Shown here piece by piece: positions 1-6,834 of a stretch of DNA of 25,814 bases. The notes under the pieces were generated by a model. That model had not been told where the DNA came from and did not search any database. It saw only the letters and a list, made by a program, of their open reading frames with translations. The position numbers and the translations under genes were made by a program. The stretch is from JBBKWQ01 sp037969115 (GTDB lineage Bacteria > Actinomycetota > Acidimicrobiia > Acidimicrobiales > Ilumatobacteraceae): NCBI GenBank assembly GCA_037969115.1, contig JBBKWQ010000233.1, positions 1 to 25,814 on the forward strand. Reading direction: 5' to 3'. Position 1 is the first letter of the stretch. The number at the start of each line of letters is the position of its first letter.

Positions 1-1073
1 CGGCCGTGGTCGTGGACGAACACGACGAAGCCCTCCAAGACGAGGCGAGCCCCACCTGGCAGGCCCGCGAGGTGCTGATCGAGCGTTGCGCCCGTGCGGG
101 TGCCGCGCTGCTGCTCCTCTCACCATGCCCGTCGCTCGAAGCCGTCGAGTGGCGACCCGTCGTGCGCCCGCCGCGCGAGCGCGAGCGATCGGGGTGGCCG
201 ATCGTGGATGTGATCGACCGGACCGACGAGGAACCGTGGAAGCGGTCGCTGATCACGTCGTCGCTCATCACTCATCTCCGCGACGGGGCCCGGCGCGTGG
301 TGTGCATCAGCAATACGACCGGGCGGGCGCGATTGCTGGCGTGTCGCTCGTGCCGCGAGCTCACCCGATGCGCACATTGTGACGCGGCGGTCGTCCTCAC
401 CGACGATTCCGCACTCGCGTGCCCGCGCTGCGACACGGTTCGGCCGCAGGTGTGTCTCGCGTGCGGTGGATCGGTGTTCGCGAATCTGCGGCCCGGGGTC
501 ACCAGGCTGCGCGAGGAGTTGGAGGCAGCGGCCGGTCGTCCGGTCACGCTCGTCACGGGCAGTACCGACGAGCGACCGCCCGACTCCGGGGTGTACGTGG
601 GTACGGAGGCGGCGCTCCACCGGGTGAGTGGTGCCGATACGGTGGCATTCCTCGACTTCGATCGGGAGTTGTTCGCCCCGCGGTACCGCGCCGGTGAACA
701 GGCGATGGCGTTGCTGGCTCGGGCAGCTCGGCTCGTCGGGCCGCGTGGCCGCGGTGGCCGAATTCTCGTGCAGACGTTCAGTCCGGAGCATCCGGTCGTT
801 CGCGCCGCACTACTCGCCGATCCCGGTCGGGTCACCGATTCCGAGCGGCAGCGGCGGGTGCTCCTCGGGCTCCCTCCGTACGGCGCGCTGGCCGAGGTGT
901 CGGGAATCGGGAGCGATCAGTTCGTGGCGTCGCTGCACGATGTTCAGGTCGGCGAATCCGCAGGTCGCTACCTGGTTCGATCGACCGATTGGATGACCCT
1001 CGGCGCGGCATTGCGGGCGGGCATACGACCGAGCGGTTCTCGTCTCCGTGTCGCCGTCGACCCGCCTCGCTGA
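1..1073 (+). CDS. priA: Primosomal protein PriA, C-terminal part (5' truncated by window)
   Basis: The gene is open from the window edge (first full codon at base 3) to TGA at 1071-1073, so only the C-terminal ~357 residues are present. PriA is the replication-restart initiator that loads the primosome at stalled forks. The visible part begins at the Walker B region, which reads DEHD instead of the usual DEEH. Next comes a zinc-binding cluster of eight cysteines in four C-x2-C pairs (bases ~350-470). A helicase C-terminal region follows, with the family phrase TFSPEHPVV and the ending LRVAVDP. The GTQM-AKGHD element is replaced by GTEAALHRV, and the Q-x-x-GR-x-GR element is not recognisable. 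Loss of these ATPase elements is typical of actinobacterial PriA, which is thought to have no helicase activity. It converges with the minus-strand methyltransferase 25 bases downstream. Confidence 0.88.
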   Translation, partial: AVVVDEHDEALQDEASPTWQAREVLIERCARAGAALLLLSPCPSLEAVEWRPVVRPPRERERSGWPIVDVIDRTDEEPWKRSLITSSLITHLRDGARRVVCISNTTGRARLLACRSCRELTRCAHCDAAVVLTDDSALACPRCDTVRPQVCLACGGSVFANLRPGVTRLREELEAAAGRPVTLVTGSTDERPPDSGVYVGTEAALHRVSGADTVAFLDFDRELFAPRYRAGEQAMALLARAARLVGPRGRGGRILVQTFSPEHPVVRAALLADPGRVTDSERQRRVLLGLPPYGALAEVSGIGSDQFVASLHDVQVGESAGRYLVRSTDWMTLGAALRAGIRPSGSRLRVAVDPPR

Positions 1074-1098
1074 GTCGTGCTCGGTGCTCGGTGCCCCG

Positions 1099-1695
1099 CT
1101 ACTGCCCGAACCTCGTGCGAAGCAGTCGGAAGCCGGCCTTCGAAGTGAGCCGTTCGGTCGGGAAACCCTGATCGGTGAGCCATCGCTGCAGCGAGTCGGC
1201 ACCGAGGTGCTTCTGCACGACCAGAATGGCTTGGCCGTCATCGGTCAAGCGTTTCAGCCAAGCAAGGAGCAGCTCGTGGAGTGCTTGTTTGCCGATGCGG
1301 ATCGGTGGGTTCGACCAGATCAGGTCGAACCGAACCGACGGATCGACCTCGTCGGGATGCACGACCCGGATGTTCGTGAGATCGTTCGCAGCCGCGTTCG
1401 ACATCGTGAGGTCTCGTGCCCGCTCGTTCACGTCGACGGCGTAGACCAGGGCGTCGGGCGACCGGGAAGCCAACGTGAGCGCAATGGCCCCGGAGCCACA
1501 CCCCAGATCGAGCAGGTTGCCGGTCTGGAGGGGCGCGGGAGCCTCGCGGAGCAGGAGGGCCGTGCCGGTGTCGAGCCGCCCGTGGCTGAACACACCGCGA
1601 TCGGTCGCCATGACGAACGATGCATCGGGGAGCACGACATCGACCGAGCGCGCCGACGATCGCGAGTCGGGGTGTTCCGAGAAGTAATGCGACAT
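1099..1695 (-). CDS. RsmC-like class I SAM-dependent methyltransferase, single domain
   Basis: A 198-residue class I methyltransferase of the small (MTS) domain type found in the C-terminal half of RsmC/RlmG. The SAM-binding motif DLGCGSG is at residues 63-69, and the acidic end of strand 2 is AVDVN (86-90). The catalytic-type NPPI is at 129-132; this tetrapeptide is the signature of N-methyltransferases acting on exocyclic amines of guanine or adenine in RNA. RsmC methylates 16S rRNA G1207, and RlmG acts on 23S rRNA. This protein is about half RsmC length and lacks the degenerate N-terminal domain, so the target is uncertain. It starts at ATG (1693-1695), 20 bases from the divergent def start, and converges with priA. 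M. tuberculosis also has a methyltransferase gene next to priA. Confidence 0.85.
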   Translation of the reverse strand: MSHYFSEHPDSRSSARSVDVVLPDASFVMATDRGVFSHGRLDTGTALLLREAPAPLQTGNLLDLGCGSGAIALTLASRSPDALVYAVDVNERARDLTMSNAAANDLTNIRVVHPDEVDPSVRFDLIWSNPPIRIGKQALHELLLAWLKRLTDDGQAILVVQKHLGADSLQRWLTDQGFPTERLTSKAGFRLLRTRFGQ

Positions 1696-1701
1696 CGTCG
1701 C

Positions 1702-1707
1702 TAGCCT
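1702..1707 (+). promoter_or_regulatory. Candidate -10 hexamer TAGCCT for leaderless def
   Basis: TAGCCT lies 8 bases upstream of the def ATG at 1716. A transcript would start about at the start codon, and no Shine-Dalgarno sequence precedes the ATG. I see no good -35 at the standard distance. The call rests on the same spacing recurring upstream of several other genes in the window. Confidence 0.5.
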
Positions 1708-1715
1708 GGCATGCC

Positions 1716-2249
1716 ATGGCCTATTCGATCCGGACCTATGGCGACCCTGTGTTGAAGTCGAAGGCCGCGCCGATCACCGACATCGACGGCAAGCTGGTCC
1801 GACTGGTCGACGACATGTTCTCCACGCTGCTCACGAGCGGTCACGGCATCGCCCTGGCGGCTCCGCAGATCGGCGTGCAGAAGCAGATCTTCGTCTGGGA
1901 TCTCGACGAGCAGCAGCAGGTCATCTTCAACCCGGAGATCGTCGAGTCCGACGGCGAGTGGGTCTACGACGAAGGTTGTCTCTCGATTCCCGGCCTGTAC
2001 GTCGAGATGGTACGCCCCAAGACGGTGTTGATGCGTGGGGTCGACATCGACGGCAACACCGTCGAGCGTGAGGCCGACGAACTCGAAGCCCGGGTGTACC
2101 AGCACGAACTCGACCACTTGCACGGTGTGCTGATGTTCGATCGGATGACCGGCGACCAGCGCCGCGACGCGATGATGGAATATCGCCGTCTCAAGGAAGA
2201 GGCGGAAACCGCGTCGGCGCCGCGTCGGCGCCGACTCCGCCTGCCGTGA
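1716..2249 (+). CDS. def: Peptide deformylase
   Basis: A 177-residue peptide deformylase that removes the formyl group from N-formylmethionine of new proteins, using a metal ion. The three family motifs are present in order: GIALAAPQ near residue 50, EGCLS with metal ligand Cys88, and HELDH at 130-134, giving the two His ligands (130, 134) and catalytic Glu131. In motif 1 the usual second glycine (G-I-G-L-A-A-P-Q) is alanine. The C-terminus is basic and proline-tailed (RRRRLRLP). The start is the ATG followed by GCC-TAT, because homology begins there; the frame is open further upstream without similarity. The last bases overlap the fmt start (GTGA), so the enzyme and the transformylase it follows are translationally coupled. 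Confidence 0.95.
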   Translation: MAYSIRTYGDPVLKSKAAPITDIDGKLVRLVDDMFSTLLTSGHGIALAAPQIGVQKQIFVWDLDEQQQVIFNPEIVESDGEWVYDEGCLSIPGLYVEMVRPKTVLMRGVDIDGNTVEREADELEARVYQHELDHLHGVLMFDRMTGDQRRDAMMEYRRLKEEAETASAPRRRRLRLP

Positions 2250-3049
2250 GGCTCGTCTATCTGGGCACGCCCGACATGGCGGTGCCCCCGCTCGAGGCGT
2301 TGGCCGATGCGGGCCACGACATTGCTCTGGTCGTGACCCGTCCCGACAAGCGCCGTGGACGCGGGTCGGCGACGTCGCCGAGCCCGGTCAAGGCGGCGGC
2401 CAACCGCCTCGGGCTCGTGGTGTCTCACGATGTCGGCGACGCAACGACGGTTGGTGCCGCTCTGGGCGTGGTCGTGGCGTTCGGCCAGATCATCCGGCCG
2501 CATGTGCTCGATGTGCTCCCCATGGTCAATTTGCACTTCTCGTTGTTGCCGCGCTGGCGCGGCGCCGCGCCGGTCGAACGCGCGATCCTCGCCGGTGACG
2601 AGATGACCGGGGTCTGTCTCATGGACGTCGAGCAGGGTCTCGATACCGGCGGTGTCCACGCACGTGTCGACGTGGCGATCGGCTCCGACACGACGTCTGA
2701 CGAACTCAGGCTGGAACTCGTCGAAGTGGGCACGACGCTGCTGGTCGAATCGCTCGACCGCGGTCTCACCGAGGCGCGGCCACAACTCGGCTCACCGCTG
2801 TATGCCGGCAAGATCCACGTCGATGAGCTCAGAATCGCGTGGGATCGCCCGGCCGTGGAGACATACCGCCTCGTACGGATCGGCGGCGCTTGGACCACGT
2901 TTCGCGGGGCTCGATTCAAGATCCATGGCGCCAAGATGGTCGACGGCGAACTCATGCTCACCGAGGTGCAGCCGGAGGGCAAACCCCGAATGACGTATTC
3001 CGCCTGGCGCAACGGCGCACGACCCGGACCAGGGGAGTGGTTCGAATGA
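2246..3049 (+). CDS. fmt: Methionyl-tRNA formyltransferase
   Basis: Transfers a formyl group from 10-formyl-tetrahydrofolate to the amino group of initiator Met-tRNA. The N-terminal formyltransferase domain carries the active-site set Asn95-x-His97 in NLHFSLLP, then RWRGAAP, and Asp133 in GLDTG, corresponding to N106, H108 and D144 of the E. coli enzyme. The C-terminal OB-like domain is recognised by YAGKI, IAWDRPA, GAWTTFRG and LTEVQPEGK. At 267 residues it is clearly shorter than the usual ~310. The missing length is spread between a short stretch before the VVVAFGQ strand and trimmed loops of the C-terminal domain. The start is GTG overlapping the def stop by 4 bases, and the end overlaps the rsmB start by 4 bases (ATGA). 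Confidence 0.94.
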   Translation: MRLVYLGTPDMAVPPLEALADAGHDIALVVTRPDKRRGRGSATSPSPVKAAANRLGLVVSHDVGDATTVGAALGVVVAFGQIIRPHVLDVLPMVNLHFSLLPRWRGAAPVERAILAGDEMTGVCLMDVEQGLDTGGVHARVDVAIGSDTTSDELRLELVEVGTTLLVESLDRGLTEARPQLGSPLYAGKIHVDELRIAWDRPAVETYRLVRIGGAWTTFRGARFKIHGAKMVDGELMLTEVQPEGKPRMTYSAWRNGARPGPGEWFE

Positions 3050-4197
3050 CTTCCGGTCACGGCACGGTCGAGAACGGTGACACCGGAGCAACGGGCGCAT
3101 CGGCGCGCCGAGTTGCCTATGACGCCCTCCGGCGCATCGACTGGCAGGGGGCGTACGCGAACCTCGTGCTGCCGCAAGCGCTCGAGCGCAGCGGGCTGTC
3201 CGATGTCGACCGTCGGTTCGTGACCGAGCTGGTGTACGGCACGACTCGGATGCGGCGAGCGTGCGATCTGCTCGTCGATCGGTTCGTGAACAAGCCGCCC
3301 GACGATGCCACTCGCACACTCCTGCGACTCGGGGCGTATCAACTCGCATTCGCCCATGTCCCCGCCCACGCCGCAGTGTCGGAGACCGTCGGACTCGCTC
3401 CCAAACGAACGCGCGGCTTCGTGAACGCCGTGCTCCGCAAGGTCGCCGGTTCGGCCATGACCTGGCCCTCCGAGATCAGCGTGCTGAGTTATCCCGAATG
3501 GATGGGCGAGCTCCTCATCGCCGAGTTGGGTCACGACGATGCAATCGCGTCGATGAAGCGGATGAACGAGCCGCCACCGGTGACCACACGTGACGACGGT
3601 TACGTTCAAGACCTGTCGTCGCAGTGGGTGGCCGATGCCGTCGGCGCATCCGAGGGCGATCGTGTGCTCGACGTGTGTGCTGCCCCTGGCGGGAAGGCCA
3701 CGGCGATCGCATCATCCGGCGCCACCGTCGTGGCGGCCGACATCCGTGAACATCGCGTTGGCCTGATCCGCGAGAATGCCGAGCGACTGGGCCTCGACAT
3801 CGAGACCGTCACAGCCGATGCAACGGCTCCGATCTTCGATCCGGCGTCGTTCGACGCGGTGCTGGTCGACGCCCCGTGTAGCGGGTTGGGAGCGCTCCGC
3901 CGCCGCGCTGACGCTCGGTGGAGGATCGAGCGGCACGACATCGCCGAACTCGCCGAGCTCCAGGCGAAGATCCTCGCGGCATCGGCCACGCTGGTGAAGC
4001 CGGGCGGCCGGCTCGTCTACTCGGTGTGCACCATGACGGCCGCCGAATCCGTCGACCACGCGACTCCCGATGGCTTCGTCGTCGATGGTTCCCGGCCGGC
4101 TGGAGCGTGGCGCCGGTATCGGCAGGGATGGCGGGTATTGCCCCACGATGCCGATACCGACGGCATGGTGCTCATTCGGTACCGTCGTGAGCCATGA
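3046..4197 (+). CDS. rsmB: 16S rRNA (cytosine-967 C5)-methyltransferase RsmB, compact form
   Basis: A 383-residue m5C methyltransferase. The N-terminal NusB-like RNA-binding domain covers about residues 18-140 and includes FVTELVYGTTR, LRLGAYQLAF and RGFVNAVLRK. The catalytic Rossmann domain has the SAM-binding run DVCAAPGGK (209-217), DAPCSG with Cys278, and SVCTMTAAES with Cys328. These two cysteines are the nucleophile and leaving-group pair of this family. The link between domains is unusually short: the NEPPPV element is followed almost at once by GYVQDLSSQW. Typical RsmB/Fmu proteins have about 45-55 residues there. The gene sits in an overlapping def-fmt-rsmB-mog operon, matching fmt-fmu in M. 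tuberculosis. Confidence 0.93.
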   Translation: MTSGHGTVENGDTGATGASARRVAYDALRRIDWQGAYANLVLPQALERSGLSDVDRRFVTELVYGTTRMRRACDLLVDRFVNKPPDDATRTLLRLGAYQLAFAHVPAHAAVSETVGLAPKRTRGFVNAVLRKVAGSAMTWPSEISVLSYPEWMGELLIAELGHDDAIASMKRMNEPPPVTTRDDGYVQDLSSQWVADAVGASEGDRVLDVCAAPGGKATAIASSGATVVAADIREHRVGLIRENAERLGLDIETVTADATAPIFDPASFDAVLVDAPCSGLGALRRRADARWRIERHDIAELAELQAKILAASATLVKPGGRLVYSVCTMTAAESVDHATPDGFVVDGSRPAGAWRRYRQGWRVLPHDADTDGMVLIRYRREP

Positions 4198-4694
4198 GTG
4201 CTCCGCACACTTCCACGGCTGAAGCTCCGCTGATCGCGAAGGTCCTCACGATCAGCGACGGCGTGTTCCACGGCGCACGCGACGACACGGGTGGGCGCGG
4301 TCTGGTTCACTATCTCGAGACGAACGGGTTCAGGGTCGTGGAACACCTCGTCGCTGCCGACGGCGTCGAAGGGGTCGCTGCTCGGCTCACGGTGATGGCC
4401 GCTGGTTTCTCGGGACTGATCGTCACGACCGGAGGCACCGGGTTCGCACCGCGTGACCAGACACCCGAAGCGACTCGATCCGTGATCGAGCGTGAAGCGC
4501 CGGGCCTGGCCGAGGCGATGCGGTCGATCAGTCCGTACGGGCGACTCTCACGTGGTGTGACCGGGGTGCGTGGCCGAACGATCATCTGCAACACACCGGG
4601 TTCTCCCAACGGATGCATCGAGCAGCTGAGTGCGGTCATCGATGTTCTTCCGCATGCCATCCGGTTGCTTGCCGAGACGCCGACCGAGCACTGA
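4194..4694 (+). CDS. mog: Molybdopterin adenylyltransferase-type protein (MogA/MoaB family)
   Basis: A 166-residue single-domain MogA/MoaB family protein. Members adenylylate molybdopterin before metal insertion during molybdenum cofactor synthesis. The diagnostic molybdopterin-binding phrase TTGGTG is at residues 78-83, followed by DQTPEAT at ~88. A second conserved element, ICNTPGSPNG, lies near residue 136, and an opening LTISDG strand is present. The ATG overlaps the rsmB stop by 4 bases, so it ends the def operon. No other cofactor gene is in the window, so the pathway assignment rests on family alone; some MoaB-group proteins have lost activity. Confidence 0.87.
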   Translation: MSAPHTSTAEAPLIAKVLTISDGVFHGARDDTGGRGLVHYLETNGFRVVEHLVAADGVEGVAARLTVMAAGFSGLIVTTGGTGFAPRDQTPEATRSVIEREAPGLAEAMRSISPYGRLSRGVTGVRGRTIICNTPGSPNGCIEQLSAVIDVLPHAIRLLAETPTEH

Positions 4695-4746
4695 TCAAGT
4701 TTCGGAAGCGATGGAGCTCCGACGCGGCACCGGTCGCACCGGTCGC

Positions 4747-4752
4747 TAACCT
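4747..4752 (+). promoter_or_regulatory. Candidate -10 hexamer TAACCT for leaderless hisG
   Basis: TAACCT sits 8 bases before the hisG GTG at 4761, with no Shine-Dalgarno in between. The 66-base mog-hisG gap shows no clear -35. The same hexamer and spacing type occurs upstream of the short ORF in front of pheS. Confidence 0.5.
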
Positions 4753-4760
4753 CAGCCGAC

Positions 4761-5633
4761 GTGTTGCGCATCGTCCTCCCCAAGGGTTCGCTCGAACGAG
4801 CCACGATGGAACTCTTCGAGGCAGCCGACTTGAACGTGGTCCGTTCGTCGTCCGTCGACTACAAGGCCTCCATCGACGACCCACGGATCTCGGAGGTGCG
4901 CGTCCTGCGACCCCAGGAGATCCCGGTATACGTCGCCGAAGGCCTGTTCGATGTGGGGATCACCGGACGTGACTGGGTCGAGGAAACGTCGAGCGACATC
5001 GTCAGCCTCGGGGAGTTGCAGTATTCGAAGGCGACGTCGAAGCCCGTCAAGGTGGTCGTCGCCGTGGCGGGCGACTCCGATGTTCGCCGGGTCGAGGACT
5101 TCAGCGCCGGTGTGCGGGTCACGTCGGAGTATCCCGAGATGACGAAGCGGTTCTTCGCCGAGCGCGGCGTCGAAGCCGACGTGCGGCTGTCGTACGGTGC
5201 CAGCGAGGCGAAGATACCCGACATCGCCGACTGTGTGGTCGACATCACCGAAACCGGGCGCGCCCTGCGCGCGGCCGGGCTCCGGGTGATCGACACGATC
5301 CTCACCAGCTATACCGAGGTGGTGGCGAATCCGGCGAGTTATGCCGATCCCGACAAGCGCCGAGCGATGGAACAGGTGATGACACTGCTCAATGGCGCGT
5401 TGGAGGCGCGGGGGAAGGTCCTGCTCAAACTCAACGTGTCGGCGGACCGTCGTGATGCTGTTCTCGACGTGCTGCCCTCGGCAAAATCGCCCACGATCAA
5501 TCAGCTCGCGAATGGCGACTACGCGATCGAGAGCGTTGTCGAAAAGGCCGGCATCAACAAGATCATCCCGGCGTTGTGTGACGCAGGAGCGACGGACCTG
5601 CTCGAAATTCCCATCCTGAAGATCGTCCACTGA
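4761..5633 (+). CDS. hisG: ATP phosphoribosyltransferase, long form
   Basis: Catalyses the first step of histidine synthesis, joining ATP and PRPP. The opening LRIVLPKGSLE, the segment GLFDVGITGRDWVEE and the PRPP-loop region VVDITETGRALR near residue 160 are typical of HisG. At 290 residues it is the long, self-sufficient form, with a C-terminal ~75-residue ACT/PII-like regulatory domain (from about VLLKLNVSADRR) that binds histidine for feedback inhibition, so no HisZ partner is needed. The start is GTG (4761). The stop TGA overlaps the next ATG by one base. No hisE or other his gene is adjacent, unlike the hisE-hisG pairing in mycobacteria. Confidence 0.95.
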   Translation: MLRIVLPKGSLERATMELFEAADLNVVRSSSVDYKASIDDPRISEVRVLRPQEIPVYVAEGLFDVGITGRDWVEETSSDIVSLGELQYSKATSKPVKVVVAVAGDSDVRRVEDFSAGVRVTSEYPEMTKRFFAERGVEADVRLSYGASEAKIPDIADCVVDITETGRALRAAGLRVIDTILTSYTEVVANPASYADPDKRRAMEQVMTLLNGALEARGKVLLKLNVSADRRDAVLDVLPSAKSPTINQLANGDYAIESVVEKAGINKIIPALCDAGATDLLEIPILKIVH

Positions 5634-5842
5634 TGGCACAGCCGTCGTTTCGCGGCGTGGTGTCGGAGTTCGACTCTGGCCGCGGTCTCGGCACGCTCAT
5701 CGCAGCCGATGGACGCGCCTACCTCTTCCACTGCATCGAGATCGCAGACGGCTCACGTGAGATCACGTGCGGCGCCAAGGTGATGTTCGACCTGCTGCCC
5801 AAGCTGGGTCGCTACGAGGCCGCGAACCTCGTGAAGTTCTGA
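5633..5842 (+). CDS. Cold-shock-domain-like small protein
   Basis: A 69-residue protein resembling a divergent cold-shock (CSD) OB fold. The segment GRGLGTLIAADGRAYLFHCI corresponds to the RNP1/RNP2 region (K-G-x-G-F-I ... d-v-F-v-H). Then comes a short loop, a beta-strand GAKVMFDLLPK and an ending EAANLVKF that resembles the A-x-N-V end of CSDs. Aromatic residues normally used to stack nucleic-acid bases are mostly replaced by leucine, so RNA or DNA binding is uncertain. The ATG overlaps the hisG stop (TGATG), which supports translation from the hisG message. It is shorter in its termini and less conserved than CspA. Confidence 0.75.
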   Translation: MAQPSFRGVVSEFDSGRGLGTLIAADGRAYLFHCIEIADGSREITCGAKVMFDLLPKLGRYEAANLVKF

Positions 5843-5871
5843 CGCGAGAGCCCGGCGGAGCGTTACGGACG

Positions 5872-6165
5872 ATGGACGAGCGTGAGCGGCGAATCATCGA
5901 CGTGTTGGTCGCGTTGCAGCCAGGCGAGGTGACCACCTACGGCGATGTCGCCGACGTGGCGGGATACCCGCGACACTCGCGCCTCGTCGGGCGAATCCTC
6001 GCGACCACCGACATCGACGTGCCATGGTGGCGTGTCGTGAACGTGGCAGGTCGGCTGGTGCCCGGCCACGAATCGGTGCAGGCGGCGCTCCTGCTGGAAG
6101 AGGACGTGCTCGTGCGCGGCGGTCGCGTCCGATCGGCGCCCATGGGCCGGTTCGGTCAGACCTGA
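5872..6165 (+). CDS. Alkyltransferase-like protein (ATL), MGMT-fold DNA-binding protein
   Basis: A 97-residue protein with the DNA-binding domain of O6-alkylguanine-DNA alkyltransferase: VTTYGDVADVAGYPRHSRLVGRIL followed by DVPWWRVVNVAGRL. In active MGMT the second segment reads PCHRV, with the alkyl-accepting cysteine. Here the cysteine is Trp and the histidine is also Trp (PWWRV). It therefore cannot repair by alkyl transfer and belongs with ATL proteins, which recognise O6-alkylguanine and hand lesions to nucleotide excision repair. ATLs usually have PWHRV, so the double Trp is a further variation. The start ATG is 29 bases after the cold-shock-like gene. The last 10 bases overlap the convergent minus-strand gene. 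Confidence 0.83.
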   Translation: MDERERRIIDVLVALQPGEVTTYGDVADVAGYPRHSRLVGRILATTDIDVPWWRVVNVAGRLVPGHESVQAALLLEEDVLVRGGRVRSAPMGRFGQT

Positions 6166-6563
6166 GCGTCGTCGTCCGGCGTCGATTGACCGGTCGAGTT
6201 CTTCACCTGCACGAATGCCATGCGGATGTTTGCCAGTGCATCCCTGAGCGTGCCGGCGTCGTCGCCCAATCGATGGTCGAGACCTTCGACCAGACAACCG
6301 ACTGCGTCGACCGCCAGAGCAGCCGACACGAGGTCCGGTGGGTCGGCCGACAGATGGATCGCTGCCAACTCGTACAAACCCATCACGTGATTGGTGACGA
6401 CCACCTCGGCAGGCACGTCGGCCAGACGAGCACGTGCCTCCTGCATCGCCCGCTCGGCCTCGGCGAGAACGTCGGGGCCGGGTTCGTCGATGCCGAGGCC
6501 GTCGGTTGTCTCGTGGTCGTCGTCTTCGGGCTCGTGATGCGGGGAGTCGGAAAGATCACTCAC
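6156..6563 (-). CDS. DUF1844-type small protein next to infC
   Basis: A 135-residue protein of unknown function. Residues 1-35 are very acidic and rich in Asp, Glu and His, so probably disordered. The following helical part matches the DUF1844 pattern: a short hydrophobic helix (VMGLYELAAIHL), DLVSAALAVDAVGCLVEGL, and a final helix LRDALANIRMAFVQVK. Actinobacterial DUF1844 genes are often neighbours of infC, which supports the call. The start is GTG (6561-6563), preceded at 7 bases by a TAGGGT hexamer. It is transcribed away from infC and converges with the ATL gene. Confidence 0.75.
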   Translation of the reverse strand: MSDLSDSPHHEPEDDDHETTDGLGIDEPGPDVLAEAERAMQEARARLADVPAEVVVTNHVMGLYELAAIHLSADPPDLVSAALAVDAVGCLVEGLDHRLGDDAGTLRDALANIRMAFVQVKNSTGQSTPDDDAQV

Positions 6564-6570
6564 CTGCGGT

Positions 6571-6576
6571 ACCCTA
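6571..6576 (-). promoter_or_regulatory. Candidate -10 hexamer TAGGGT for leaderless DUF1844 gene
   Basis: On the minus strand TAGGGT (plus ACCCTA) is followed by 7 bases and then the GTG start. A CTGACA-like -35 lies about 15 bases upstream, slightly close. No Shine-Dalgarno is present. Confidence 0.45.
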
Positions 6577-6820
6577 TCGAGGCCGTTCGGGTGTCAGTAT
6601 TGGCACGCGGCGGTGACAAACTGAGGCGAAGTGGGGTGCTTGCACTCCCACCCGGCCACAGCGAGCGGATGGCTTGTTCCATCCGGCGTGAGTGCGCCCG
6701 GGTCATTGCATGATCACGGATCGAGTCGAGTGCCGCGAGGCGCCCAGCGCGACGTGTGCTCCGCATTGACTTCGCGTCGAGCACGCAGCCGATACCGAGT
6801 GGGAGGCCCACCCATTGCAC

Positions 6821-6825
6821 AGGAG
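6821..6825 (+). promoter_or_regulatory. Ribosome binding site AGGAG that fixes the infC start
   Basis: AGGAG is followed by 9 bases and then ATA at 6835 in the infC frame. An in-frame stop (TGA 6826-6828) directly follows the site, so translation cannot begin upstream of it. No ATG, GTG or TTG exists in frame before 6955. Confidence 0.75.
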
Positions 6826-6834
6826 TGATCAGTC

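Larger units (their letters stand above)
6564..6834 (+). promoter_or_regulatory. Structured leader / promoter region upstream of infC
   Basis: This 271-base gap between divergent starts has no convincing gene. It holds two good hairpins: 6631-6651 (GTGGGGTGC with GCACTCCCAC, TT loop, one bulge) and 6666-6685 (CGGATGG with CCATCCG, loop CTTGTT). A longer-range inverted repeat, GTGCTC...GAGCAC, lies near 6757-6784. TTGACT at 6766-6771 could be a -35 but no strong -10 follows. A 14-codon ORF begins at the ATG inside the second hairpin (6669-6713). Structured leaders controlling infC-rpmI-rplT by ribosomal protein or initiation-factor feedback are known in other bacteria. I infer something similar here, but no known family is recognised. 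Confidence 0.4.

Noticed and set aside
2425..3609. Long minus-strand open frame (394 codons) opposite fmt and rsmB
   Set aside because: It spans two well-supported plus-strand genes, has no recognisable motif and a biased composition rich in Arg and Ser, typical of antisense frames in GC-rich DNA.
6631..6828. 65-codon plus-strand open frame upstream of infC, in the infC frame
   Set aside because: No similarity to any family. It runs through strong hairpins and ends in the infC ribosome site. A leader region explains it better, although readthrough or coupling cannot be fully excluded.
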